Assembly: GCA_005809105.1 (NCBI GenBank)
Contig: SYLI01000038.1
Span: 1 to 39,219, forward strand
Source of the DNA: Verrucomicrobiales bacterium
Lineage (GTDB): Bacteria > Verrucomicrobiota > Verrucomicrobiia > Limisphaerales > UBA1100
Direction: 5' to 3'
DNA: 39,219 nt
A program made the translations under genes and the position numbers. This document shows positions 17,579 to 25,587 of the stretch, in pieces (the first letter of the stretch is position 1; every line of letters begins with the position of its first letter). Under the pieces are notes generated by a model, which was not told the origin of the DNA, did not search any database, and saw only the letters and a program-made list of their open reading frames with translations.

Positions 17579-18552
17579 GCCGGCAGCCGGCTGCGCGCCA
17601 GCACCGCGGCCCCTGTGATTCCCCCGGAATCCCCCAGCCGGCTCGTGACGATGCGGACTCCCTTCATCGTCCCCGGCAGCACATGCGCGGCGGCCGTCCG
17701 CCGGATGATGGGCAGCATCGCGCCCTTGAGCGCCTCGATCACGCCACCGCCCAGCACGACGTACTGAGGCCCGAAGGCACTGATGAGGCTGGCCACGGCC
17801 AGCCCGACATCCCCGGCCGTCTCGCGCACCACACGCCGCACCAGCCCGTCGCGCCTGTTCCATGCCTGCCGCAACTGCCGGCTGCGCACGCCCTTCAACG
17901 TGCGGCCTGAATCGGCCGTCAGCACGGTCTTTGCACCGCGGGCAATCTCACGGCGCAGCCGCCACAGAATGCCCTGCCGACTGGCGAGCGTCTCAAAGCT
18001 TCCGCGAATGCCAAAGCCTGTCTTGGGCCGGGCGCGGTCGAGGATGAGCAGGCCAAATTCGCCCGCCCCTTGCGTGAAGCCGACGTGCAGTTTGCCATCG
18101 ATGATGATGCCGCCGCCGATGCCCGTGCCCAGGAAAACGCCCAACAGGTGCCGGGGCTTGCCTTGGAATTCCACCGCGTGCACCCCCAGCGTGAAGAGGT
18201 TGCAGTCGTTGTCGGCAAACACCGGGCGGCGCAGGCGATCTCGCATTCGCTCTTCAATGGGGAGGTTGGCCCAGCCCAGATTGGAGGCACACATCACTTT
18301 GCCCTCCCGCACCACGCCGGGCAGTCCCATCCCCACCGCTCGCACGTCGGCCATCCGCAATCCCTGCGCCGTCACGACCCCGCGCACGGCGTGTTCGATC
18401 CGATCCAGCACCGCGCGCGCGCCCTCCTGGGAACGTGTCTTGACTTTAAGCGCGCCCAGGAGGCGCAGCGAGGTGTCAAACACTCCGGCGAGAATCTTGG
18501 TTCCCCCGACATCCACCCCGACATAGACCGGCTTCATCCGCGCGCGGGCCAT
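17575..18552 (-). CDS. ROK-family sugar kinase lacking the zinc-binding motif
   Basis: This 325-residue ROK protein has the phosphate-binding DVGGTK (14-19), a likely catalytic Asp116 in ADNDCN, the loop LGTGIGGGIIIDGKLH (141-156) and GAGEFG (162-167). Unlike ordinary ROK kinases it has no CxCGxxGCxE zinc site. The matching stretch is TGFGIRGSFE, with Thr178, Phe180 and Ser185 replacing the cysteines, and the usual zinc-ligand His is Leu168. The glycines and final Glu187 are kept, so the change looks like true loss in a folded protein. ROK members phosphorylate glucose or other hexoses with ATP, and some related enzymes use polyphosphate. The convergent ppk1 makes that worth testing, though orientation argues against an operon. 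Met6 (18537) is an alternative start. Confidence 0.88.
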   Translation of the reverse strand: MARARMKPVYVGVDVGGTKILAGVFDTSLRLLGALKVKTRSQEGARAVLDRIEHAVRGVVTAQGLRMADVRAVGMGLPGVVREGKVMCASNLGWANLPIEERMRDRLRRPVFADNDCNLFTLGVHAVEFQGKPRHLLGVFLGTGIGGGIIIDGKLHVGFTQGAGEFGLLILDRARPKTGFGIRGSFETLASRQGILWRLRREIARGAKTVLTADSGRTLKGVRSRQLRQAWNRRDGLVRRVVRETAGDVGLAVASLISAFGPQYVVLGGGVIEALKGAMLPIIRRTAAAHVLPGTMKGVRIVTSRLGDSGGITGAAVLARSRLPA

Positions 18553-18635
18553 CGCTAGTGGAATTCAACGCACGCACTTGGAGGGCGCACAACGCAAACT
18601 TGTTCGCCCGTCGTGATTCCCTGCCGAAAATGCAA

Positions 18636-18662
18636 CAAGCCTGCCGGGGTGCGGCAGGCTTG
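18636..18662 (-). terminator. Rho-independent-type terminator of the WD40/PPC/DUF1501 series
   Basis: An 11-base-pair perfect stem (CAAGCCTGCCG at 18636-18646 with CGGCAGGCTTG at 18652-18662) encloses a five-base loop. It lies 19 bases after the stop of the WD40 gene. Read on the minus strand it is followed by TTGCATTTT, a modest T-rich tail. It would close the long minus-strand series before the ROK gene. Confidence 0.75.
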
Positions 18663-18681
18663 CGCGATGAAAAGGGGCCTC

Positions 18682-21600
18682 CTACTTTTTCTCTGGAGCC
18701 TTCGGTTCTTCCGGCGGCTTCGGCGGATCGAAGGCCGCCACGACACTCGCGTTGGCCAGCGTCCAGACTCGAAGCGTGCTGTCCTGCCCTCCTGCCACGA
18801 CCAGCTGCGCATCGGGCGTGGTGGCGCAGGCGTACATGTAGTCGGTGCCACCGGCAAGGCTTCGCACGTCGCCCAAGCTGGACGCATTGATCACCCTGAC
18901 GGTCTTGTCTCCCGACGCCACGACGGCCTGATCGGTGAAGCCCACGTAGGAGATGGCGGAGACCTCCTTGCCGAAATTGACGCGCTGGGCGCCGCGTTCG
19001 CCGGTTTCAAAGTTCCAATGCCTCACGCTCTTGTCGGCGCCAGTGCTGACGAGCTGGCGGCCATGCGGATGCCACGCCACGCCCATCGCATGATGCGTGT
19101 GGCCCTCGAAGGTGCGCACCACCTTGCCGGTAGACAGGTCGGTGACCTTGACGAACTTGTCGGCGCTGGCCGAGGCCACGTGCCTGCCGTCGCGCGAGAA
19201 GGCCAGCCCCAGCACCGAGTCGCTGTGCACGTCCGCCAGATCCTTCTGCAACTTGCCATCGGCCACCGTCCAGATCTTGATTTCGCCGCCGCGGCTGGGC
19301 TCTCCGCTGCCCGAGGCCACGAACTGCCCATCGACGCTAAAATCAATCGCGTTCACGCGATCGGAAATCGGGGAATTTGCGTCGCCCGATCCCAGCGTGC
19401 GCTCCAGTTTCCATTCGGATGCGAGCGACCATTCCCGCGCCACCTTGTCGGCCCCCACCGACAGCAGTTTCCCGCCGACGGTGAGCGCCAGGGCCTTCAC
19501 GGCCCCCGTGTGCCCCGCGTAGGTCGCCAAGGGCTGGCCATCCTGCACGGCCCACGCCTGGATGGAATGGTCGTCGCCCCCGGTGAGGAGCATCTGGCCA
19601 TCGGCTGAGAACGCCACCGAGCGCATCGGCTTCTCGGCCTTGGTGGCGGCCTCCTTGGCGGCGGTCGCCGCGGCGTCGGCTTGCTTCTGCGAATTGTCGG
19701 CTCCTGTCTTGTCGGTCTCGGCCTTCTTCAAGGCTTCATCGACCAGCCCCTTGGCCTTGGTGGCCAGGTTAAACTCGTTGACGGCTTCCTGCCTCGGGTC
19801 ATCGAGCTTTTTGAACTCGGTTTCCGCCGTGGTGATGTTGCGCATGATCTCGGCGAGCTTGGTGGTGGCCGCCGTCTGATCGGCATTAAGCTTGGTCTGC
19901 ATCGCCTTGATGTCATCGGCCACCTTGCGCTTTCCAAGGGCGAGCTTTTCCGCGTCGGCCTGAACCGTCTTGGCCTTGGTGGCCAGAAGGGTTGCGGCGT
20001 CCGCAGCCTTGGTGGCATCGGCAGATGCTTTCTCGGCCGCTTGATATGCCGTCGTGGCCGTGGCGACCTGCGTCTTGGCTGTGGCCAGCGCCGTCTCCGC
20101 GGTTTTAACATTGGCTTGCGCCTGCGTCAGTTTCTGCCCGGCCGTGGTGGCGGCCGTCCCTGCCGTGGTCTCGGCCGCCTTGGTCTTGTCGGCCTCGGCC
20201 TTGGCCGTGTTGGCCAGCGCGCGCTTGGCGGCGGCATCCTTGTTGGCGGCGTCCTTTTCCTCAGGCTTCTTGGCCGCATCCCCTGCAATTTTCTTGGCCA
20301 ATTCCTCGGCGTCCTTCGCCACCTTGTCCGCTGCCGCAAACGCGGTCTGCGCTTTCGTGTTCCCAGCCTTGGCGTCGGCCAGCGCCTTGTCGGCGTCCTT
20401 CGCAACCTTGTCGGCGTCGGCCAACGCCTTCTGATCGGCGACCAGTTTGGTCTCGGCAGGCTTGAGCTGGGTGTTGGTGAAGGTCTCGACTTGTTTCATG
20501 GCGGCGGCTGCGGCCGTCTTCTTGGCCGTGGCGTCGGCGCCTTTGGTCGTGGCGTCTGCCACGGGCGCGACGGCATCCGCCTTGGCCTTTGCGGCGGCGG
20601 CTTCGTCGTCCTTGGCGGCTTTGTCGGCCGCTTCAAACGCCTTGCCCGCGCTCTCGATGTCGGTCTTGAATTTGGCCAGTGCGTCTTCGGTCGTCTTCTT
20701 GTCCGCGAGGGCCTTGTCAAGCAGGGCCTTCTTTTCGGCGATGGGCTGGCTCTCGGCCTTCTTCTTGGCCTCGTCGCCCTTCTTGATGCGCTCGTCCGCC
20801 TGTTTCTGCGCGTCCTGCTTGGCTTTGACATTCCCCACATGGTAGGCCACCTCGGCCTTGGCGAAGGTGGCAAGCCGGTCCTTGTGCATCTGGTCGAGCT
20901 TGGGCTCGCGCAGGCCGCGCACCTCGGAAATCTGCGCGCCGCTCGTGGCGTTCCAAACACGGGCGATGTTGTTCTCGCCGGCGGAGGCAAATTTCTGGCC
21001 ATCGGGACTGACGGCGATGGCGGCCACCGGACCGCCATGGGTGATGGACCGGATGCTGGTGCCCGCCGCGGCATCCCAGTGGCGCGCGCTGCCATCCTTG
21101 CTGCCGGAAAGAACCTGGGTCGGCACGCCGGGAATCCGCGAGAGCCCGGTGATGGCACCGGTGTGGCCCTTGAGTTCCTTGAGCGGCTTGAGCCCGAGCA
21201 GTTGAGCGGCCTTTTCGGCGTCGCGCGACTTCGTGAGTTCGGTCTGGGCCGTTGCCGCGGCCGTCTTGGCGTCCGCAGCGGCCTTGTCGGCCGCCACCAA
21301 ATCCGCCTTGGCCTTGGTATCCGCGACCTTGGCGGCGGCGTCGGTGTTGGCTGCCGCGAGGGCTGCGGCGGCCTTCACTGCGGCCGTCTTGGCCGTGAGG
21401 GCCAGCGCAGCCGTGTCTTTGCCAGCCTTGTCGGCCACATCAAATGCCTTCTGCCGGTCAGCAGCGGCCTTGGTTGCATCGGCAACCGCCTTGGCCGCCG
21501 TTTCATTGATGGTGAGGGCCCCTGCCATGTCCCATGCGCGAATCACATTATCCTCATGCGCCGTGACGAGCAGCGTGCCGCTCGTGGTCCAAGTGGCGGC

Positions 21601-22611
21601 GGTGATGCGCGAGGGTTTTTCCAATTCCAGCTTGGGGGCGACAAACTTGCCGTCCGCCAGCGTCCAGATGTGGTAGGCGCCATCGGCGGCGCCAGAAAGC
21701 AGCCGCGTGCTGTCGGGCGCGAACGCCACGGATTGCACGAGCGCCTTGTGGCCCGAGAGGGTCTTGGAGGCGGCACCGGTCGCGTAGTCCAAAATCTTGA
21801 TGTCGTTGCCTTCGGCGGCGGCAATCCATTTGCCGTCGGGGCTCACGTCCACAATGGCGGCGTCGGAATTGATGGGCAGCGCCCGCAGGGGCTTGGCCTG
21901 CTGCCGGCGCCAGAGTTTCACCTCGCGGAAGCCGCCGCTGGCCAAGAGCGTGCCGTCTTCGCTGAAGTCCAGCGCGTGCACCATGTCCAAGTGCGCCACG
22001 CCTTGCTTGTACAGACCCTTCTTGAGCAGGGCATCGTCGGTGAGACGCGCCGCCACTGTTTTGGTGGGCAGATGGTAGATGAAGATTTGGTTGGCACGCC
22101 CGGCCGCCGCGTACTGCCCGTCGGCGGTCACCGCCACGGAGTAGATGGGATTGAGGCCCGCCGGCAACGGCTGCCATTCGATGTCGCGCGCCAGACGCAC
22201 CTCGCCCTTGGCGCCCTGTTCAATCCACAGTTTGATGAGGCCCAACTCCTGCGGAGTGAGCGAGCGCGCCGAGACCTTGTTGTCCAAAGGCGGCATCACA
22301 GGATCGTCGGCATGGCTGGCGGCCTTGAACACGGTGCTCTTGGCTGCGTCGCCCGGCACGACCGCCTTGGCTGCCACGATGTCCTTGGGCGATTCCAGAA
22401 TGAGATCGCCCTTGGCCTTGGTGCGGTTGTGACAGGCCAGACAGTTGTTGCGAAAGATGGGGAGGATTTCGTTTTGGAAATCCACCGGCGTCGTGCGAGA
22501 GACCGGCGCCACCGGCAGGGGCTTGGGCGCGCCAAAGAGCGTCGCACTGCAGCCTGCCAGAAGGGCGGCACACACCGCGCCGCGCGTGAGGGAAGTATTC
22601 TTGCGTTTCAT
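18682..22611 (-). CDS. Giant WD40 lipoprotein with cytochrome-type motif and coiled-coil inserts
   Basis: This is a 1309-residue protein. The signal ends in LLAGC, a lipobox with Cys21, so lipid anchoring is likely. A PSCyt1-type segment follows, with NNCLACHN (Cys57, Cys60, His61) and a downstream MPP, suggesting bound haem. WD40 blades run from about 155 to 370 (SGHKALVQSVAFAPDSTRLL). An Ala/Lys/Asp-rich helical insert of about 100 residues (370-473) follows, then two blades (476-566). A second helical insert spans about 425 residues (567-990), and the last blades cover 991-1295 (TGGDDHSIQAWAVQDG). The protein ends in a Pro/Glu/Lys tail. PSCyt1 joined to WD40 is known in PVC bacteria; the size of the inserts is unusual. 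It lies 47 bases after the PPC gene. Inserts placed between blades would project from the propeller. Function unknown. Confidence 0.9.
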   Translation of the reverse strand: MKRKNTSLTRGAVCAALLAGCSATLFGAPKPLPVAPVSRTTPVDFQNEILPIFRNNCLACHNRTKAKGDLILESPKDIVAAKAVVPGDAAKSTVFKAASHADDPVMPPLDNKVSARSLTPQELGLIKLWIEQGAKGEVRLARDIEWQPLPAGLNPIYSVAVTADGQYAAAGRANQIFIYHLPTKTVAARLTDDALLKKGLYKQGVAHLDMVHALDFSEDGTLLASGGFREVKLWRRQQAKPLRALPINSDAAIVDVSPDGKWIAAAEGNDIKILDYATGAASKTLSGHKALVQSVAFAPDSTRLLSGAADGAYHIWTLADGKFVAPKLELEKPSRITAATWTTSGTLLVTAHEDNVIRAWDMAGALTINETAAKAVADATKAAADRQKAFDVADKAGKDTAALALTAKTAAVKAAAALAAANTDAAAKVADTKAKADLVAADKAAADAKTAAATAQTELTKSRDAEKAAQLLGLKPLKELKGHTGAITGLSRIPGVPTQVLSGSKDGSARHWDAAAGTSIRSITHGGPVAAIAVSPDGQKFASAGENNIARVWNATSGAQISEVRGLREPKLDQMHKDRLATFAKAEVAYHVGNVKAKQDAQKQADERIKKGDEAKKKAESQPIAEKKALLDKALADKKTTEDALAKFKTDIESAGKAFEAADKAAKDDEAAAAKAKADAVAPVADATTKGADATAKKTAAAAAMKQVETFTNTQLKPAETKLVADQKALADADKVAKDADKALADAKAGNTKAQTAFAAADKVAKDAEELAKKIAGDAAKKPEEKDAANKDAAAKRALANTAKAEADKTKAAETTAGTAATTAGQKLTQAQANVKTAETALATAKTQVATATTAYQAAEKASADATKAADAATLLATKAKTVQADAEKLALGKRKVADDIKAMQTKLNADQTAATTKLAEIMRNITTAETEFKKLDDPRQEAVNEFNLATKAKGLVDEALKKAETDKTGADNSQKQADAAATAAKEAATKAEKPMRSVAFSADGQMLLTGGDDHSIQAWAVQDGQPLATYAGHTGAVKALALTVGGKLLSVGADKVAREWSLASEWKLERTLGSGDANSPISDRVNAIDFSVDGQFVASGSGEPSRGGEIKIWTVADGKLQKDLADVHSDSVLGLAFSRDGRHVASASADKFVKVTDLSTGKVVRTFEGHTHHAMGVAWHPHGRQLVSTGADKSVRHWNFETGERGAQRVNFGKEVSAISYVGFTDQAVVASGDKTVRVINASSLGDVRSLAGGTDYMYACATTPDAQLVVAGGQDSTLRVWTLANASVVAAFDPPKPPEEPKAPEKK

Positions 22612-22658
22612 CCAGTCAATCCTTTCTTAGACTCGTGTCTTGGGGTCGCCCTGCAACA

Positions 22659-25433
22659 TCATTTGGCCGCCACTTTCAAAGGCAGAGGCAGCGTGACCTT
22701 GATGGCCTGGTTCTGAACCCGCACCGTCGCCTCCAGCTCCAGCGCGAGGTCGCCGATCGTGGCTTTATCTCCGATCGCCAGCATGAGCTGGACGTCGTTC
22801 TTGCCGGCGTCGATGGTGGCTTGCGCCACCGAGAGCCCGGTGCTGCCCTTGGGCATGCCCACCGACAGGGTCACGGCGTCCTTGAAGTCATATTTGCGCA
22901 CGATGGAGACCGCGATGGGCAACTTGTCGCCCTGCTTGCCGCTAATGGCGGCCGGCGGCTTGACCTCGATGGGTGCCGCGGCAACCTTCACCACAAAGGG
23001 CGCGGAGTAGAACGTGCCTGTGGCATCCCGCGCCTTGTTCCCCTCGGTCAGCACGCGCACCACCTCGGCCGCGGCCTTCTTGCCGGTGTCGGCGGCGGCG
23101 TTGGCGGCCGTGGCGTCATCGGCCTTCTTCTTCGCATCAGCCTTCTGCGCGTCGGTGGCGCCGGCCAGTTTCTGAATGGCTGCCAGCGCATCAGCCGAGG
23201 TCTTGACGGCAGCCGTGGCGGCCGCGGCCGACTCATCGGCCTTTTTCTGCGCGTCCTTGGCGGCAGCCAGTTTGGCGTCCGACTCCTTCTTGTATTTGCC
23301 CTTGGCCGACGCCTGCAAATAAAGCACGTGCGTCCCCTCCGGAAGCTTGTAGGTGGCCAGATTGAGCTCCACCTGCCCCTTGGCCTCGCCCTTGGGCAGT
23401 TTGATGGCCTTGAACTTGGCGACCTCCGCGTGGCCCAGGAGTTGCACGTCCTTCTCCACGTCCTTGAAGCCGTCGTCCACCGTCAGCTTGATGGGAATCT
23501 GCAGGGTGCTGAAGACGCAGTTTTCCCACACCTTGTTCTCCGAGGGCGCCAGTGACACCGGGATGGTTTCCGTGTCGGTCACCGCCAGCTTGAGGCCGCT
23601 GGTGAGGCGGGCGCGGCTGTTGGCGCGGTTGGCCTGCGCATTGTAGGTCACGCTGGTGACATCGGCCATGCGGGCTTCGCGCACCACGGGGACGTTGTTG
23701 ATCGTGGCCTTGCCCATGAGGGCGACCTGCCCGGCCCACGCCGCCGCGTTGGTCTGCGCCTGCAGCAGCACAAGCCCGCTGGTGCTGCCTGCCGGGATGA
23801 GAGCCGCGCCAGCCACCACCTGGCCGGGAAGCCCGGCCACCGAAAGCTCGATGTCGCCGGCAAAGTTGTCGCGCCGAAACGCGAAGACGCGCACCGGCAG
23901 CACCTCGCCGCGGCGCAGAAAGCCCGTGCGCGATCCCGGCGCCTGATTCCCCGCCGCCGGCGTGGGCTCCAGCATGGCCACCAGCCTGAAGTCCGGAACT
24001 TCCTTGCGAACGGAAAGCCGGTAGAGCGCGTTGGGAGCGCCCTGGTTGTAGAGGTCGTAGAGCAGCACGCGATAGGTGCCGTCGTCCGTGGCCTCAAAGC
24101 GAAATGCCGGATCGGGCGTGCTGGTGTTAAACAGCGGGCTGGCGGCTGCCGTGGGCGATTCGGCCAGCTCCCGCACCACCGTGACCTGCTCCTTGCCGTC
24201 CGCACCCTTGGTCACGCGCTCCACGCGCAGGAAGGGGTTGACCGGCGCGCCCAGGCGCTCGGCCATCACTTCGATCTGGTAGATTTCGCCCTTCTTGGCG
24301 TCGAAGCTCATCCAGTCGCGGTCGCGCCGGGGATGAAACCGCCCCGCCACGTCGCAGGGCACGGTCAGCTTTTGAGCCTGCTCGGGTTTGTCGTTGGGCT
24401 GCGCGGCCTCGACCACCACGGGCGCGTCGGCAAAGTAGAGACGCACGGGGTTGGAAGCCCCGCTGGGGCTGGGCAACCGGTACTCGATGCCATCAAGCAT
24501 GGACTGTCCCGGGCCCACGGGCATGGCGCCGCCCAAGGCGGTGCGCGCGGCGGGATCGCCCGGCAGGGCGATGCTAACCACCTGCATGTAGAGGGGCTTG
24601 TCGCCGCTGGCCGTCATCTGCGGCGCGAGCTGGCCCGCCGGCAGATTGCGGCCGTACAGGGTGAACTGGCCGGTTTTGCCCGGTTCGCCCACGGGGGGAA
24701 AGATGAAGTCGATTTGCGGCCGCGTCGAGATGGCCAGCCGGTAGACGTGCTCGGCGTCGCCGCCGTAGATGAAGTCGTGCAGCACCGCCTGATAATCGCC
24801 GTCCGCCGGCACGGCGAAGTCGATGGGCGCGCCCCGGAAGCTGCGCTCGAGCTCGCGCCCGGCGGCATCCCGCACAAAAAACACGGCCTCCATTTTGGAA
24901 TCGAGCTCGCGGGCGGCGCATTCGATGGTCACTCGCTGCCCGGCCTTGGCGGCGAACTTAAAATGGTGATAGATGCGCGCGGCCGCCTGGCCGTTCACCA
25001 CCGTTCCAATCGGAACGGCCAGCGCGGTGTCCGGGCTGGTGGCGTTGGCCAGCCTCATTTCGGCCAGGTCGCCGACGGCAAACGCCCGCGCGTTTGAGGT
25101 GCCATAGCGCCCGCCCCCAATCGTCACATCGTAAATGCCCGCCGGCACCGCGGCGGCGATGGTGACCACGTACTGGCCGGGCAGCGGCTTGCCCGCGGCG
25201 TCGGCCTTGGGCTTCGCTGTCAGGCCGGGATTGGAAAAGACCAGATCCTTCGCGTCGTCGAGATCGGCGCCGCTGACGGCCACCTCCACCGTGGCCCCCT
25301 TTTGGCCTCCGGCGGGGAACAGGGAATTCAGCCGGGCGCTGGGAAGGGGCTGGGCCCAAGCCCCTCCGGCAAGACCGAAGGTGGCCACCAGAATTAGACT
25401 CAGAGGAATACCCAGAGGGGTGTGTGATTTCAT
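22659..25433 (-). CDS. Exported PPC/Ig-like domain protein with coiled-coil insert
   Basis: This is a 924-residue protein. The ATG at 25433 gives the signal SLILVATFGLAGGAWAQ. Domain order is an Ig/IPT-like domain (LNSLFPAGGQKGATVEVAVS), a PPC-type beta-sandwich (IYHHFKFAAKAGQRVTIECA), a second IPT-like segment (IDFIFPPVGEPGKTGQFTLY) and a second PPC (DRDWMSFDAKKGEIYQIEV). More beta domains follow and are interrupted at about 711-801 by an Ala/Lys/Asp-rich coiled coil (AAAKDAQKKADESAAAATA). That insert matches in style those of the next gene. PPC domains occur in many secreted proteins and usually bind or assist folding. Large PPC proteins commonly sit beside DUF1501 and DUF1549 genes in this phylum, as here. 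No catalytic residue is visible. Transcription is probably from upstream, though the 154-base spacer could hold its own start. Confidence 0.88.
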   Translation of the reverse strand: MKSHTPLGIPLSLILVATFGLAGGAWAQPLPSARLNSLFPAGGQKGATVEVAVSGADLDDAKDLVFSNPGLTAKPKADAAGKPLPGQYVVTIAAAVPAGIYDVTIGGGRYGTSNARAFAVGDLAEMRLANATSPDTALAVPIGTVVNGQAAARIYHHFKFAAKAGQRVTIECAARELDSKMEAVFFVRDAAGRELERSFRGAPIDFAVPADGDYQAVLHDFIYGGDAEHVYRLAISTRPQIDFIFPPVGEPGKTGQFTLYGRNLPAGQLAPQMTASGDKPLYMQVVSIALPGDPAARTALGGAMPVGPGQSMLDGIEYRLPSPSGASNPVRLYFADAPVVVEAAQPNDKPEQAQKLTVPCDVAGRFHPRRDRDWMSFDAKKGEIYQIEVMAERLGAPVNPFLRVERVTKGADGKEQVTVVRELAESPTAAASPLFNTSTPDPAFRFEATDDGTYRVLLYDLYNQGAPNALYRLSVRKEVPDFRLVAMLEPTPAAGNQAPGSRTGFLRRGEVLPVRVFAFRRDNFAGDIELSVAGLPGQVVAGAALIPAGSTSGLVLLQAQTNAAAWAGQVALMGKATINNVPVVREARMADVTSVTYNAQANRANSRARLTSGLKLAVTDTETIPVSLAPSENKVWENCVFSTLQIPIKLTVDDGFKDVEKDVQLLGHAEVAKFKAIKLPKGEAKGQVELNLATYKLPEGTHVLYLQASAKGKYKKESDAKLAAAKDAQKKADESAAAATAAVKTSADALAAIQKLAGATDAQKADAKKKADDATAANAAADTGKKAAAEVVRVLTEGNKARDATGTFYSAPFVVKVAAAPIEVKPPAAISGKQGDKLPIAVSIVRKYDFKDAVTLSVGMPKGSTGLSVAQATIDAGKNDVQLMLAIGDKATIGDLALELEATVRVQNQAIKVTLPLPLKVAAK

Positions 25434-25587
25434 GGTTCTGCCTGTGCCTCGTTCCCGGATTGCACCTCTGCTAAAACCGCCGCGCCCGGGTGCGGCGTTA
25501 GCTTGGCCTTTTGGACGGCGCACACCTGTGCCGTCATCAATGCGAATGTGATGGGGCGTTCCATCCCGCTGCGGCGCGCGCTCGCTG

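Noticed and set aside
18553-18635. Promoter for the ROK kinase (TTGTGC, 18 bases, TTGAAT)
   Set aside because: Spacing is off and both boxes are weak; not strong enough to list.
19640-21510. Repetitive DNA in the WD40 coil region as a possible CRISPR or satellite array
   Set aside because: Similar words recur without fixed period or spacers; the pattern follows from Ala/Lys/Asp codons in one reading frame.
19681-22716. Plus-strand open frame of 1011 codons opposite the WD40 gene
   Set aside because: It mirrors the low-complexity coiled-coil codons (Ala and Lys/Asp read backwards as Gly/Arg/Leu runs). WD40 blades, lipobox and CxxCH are all on the minus strand.
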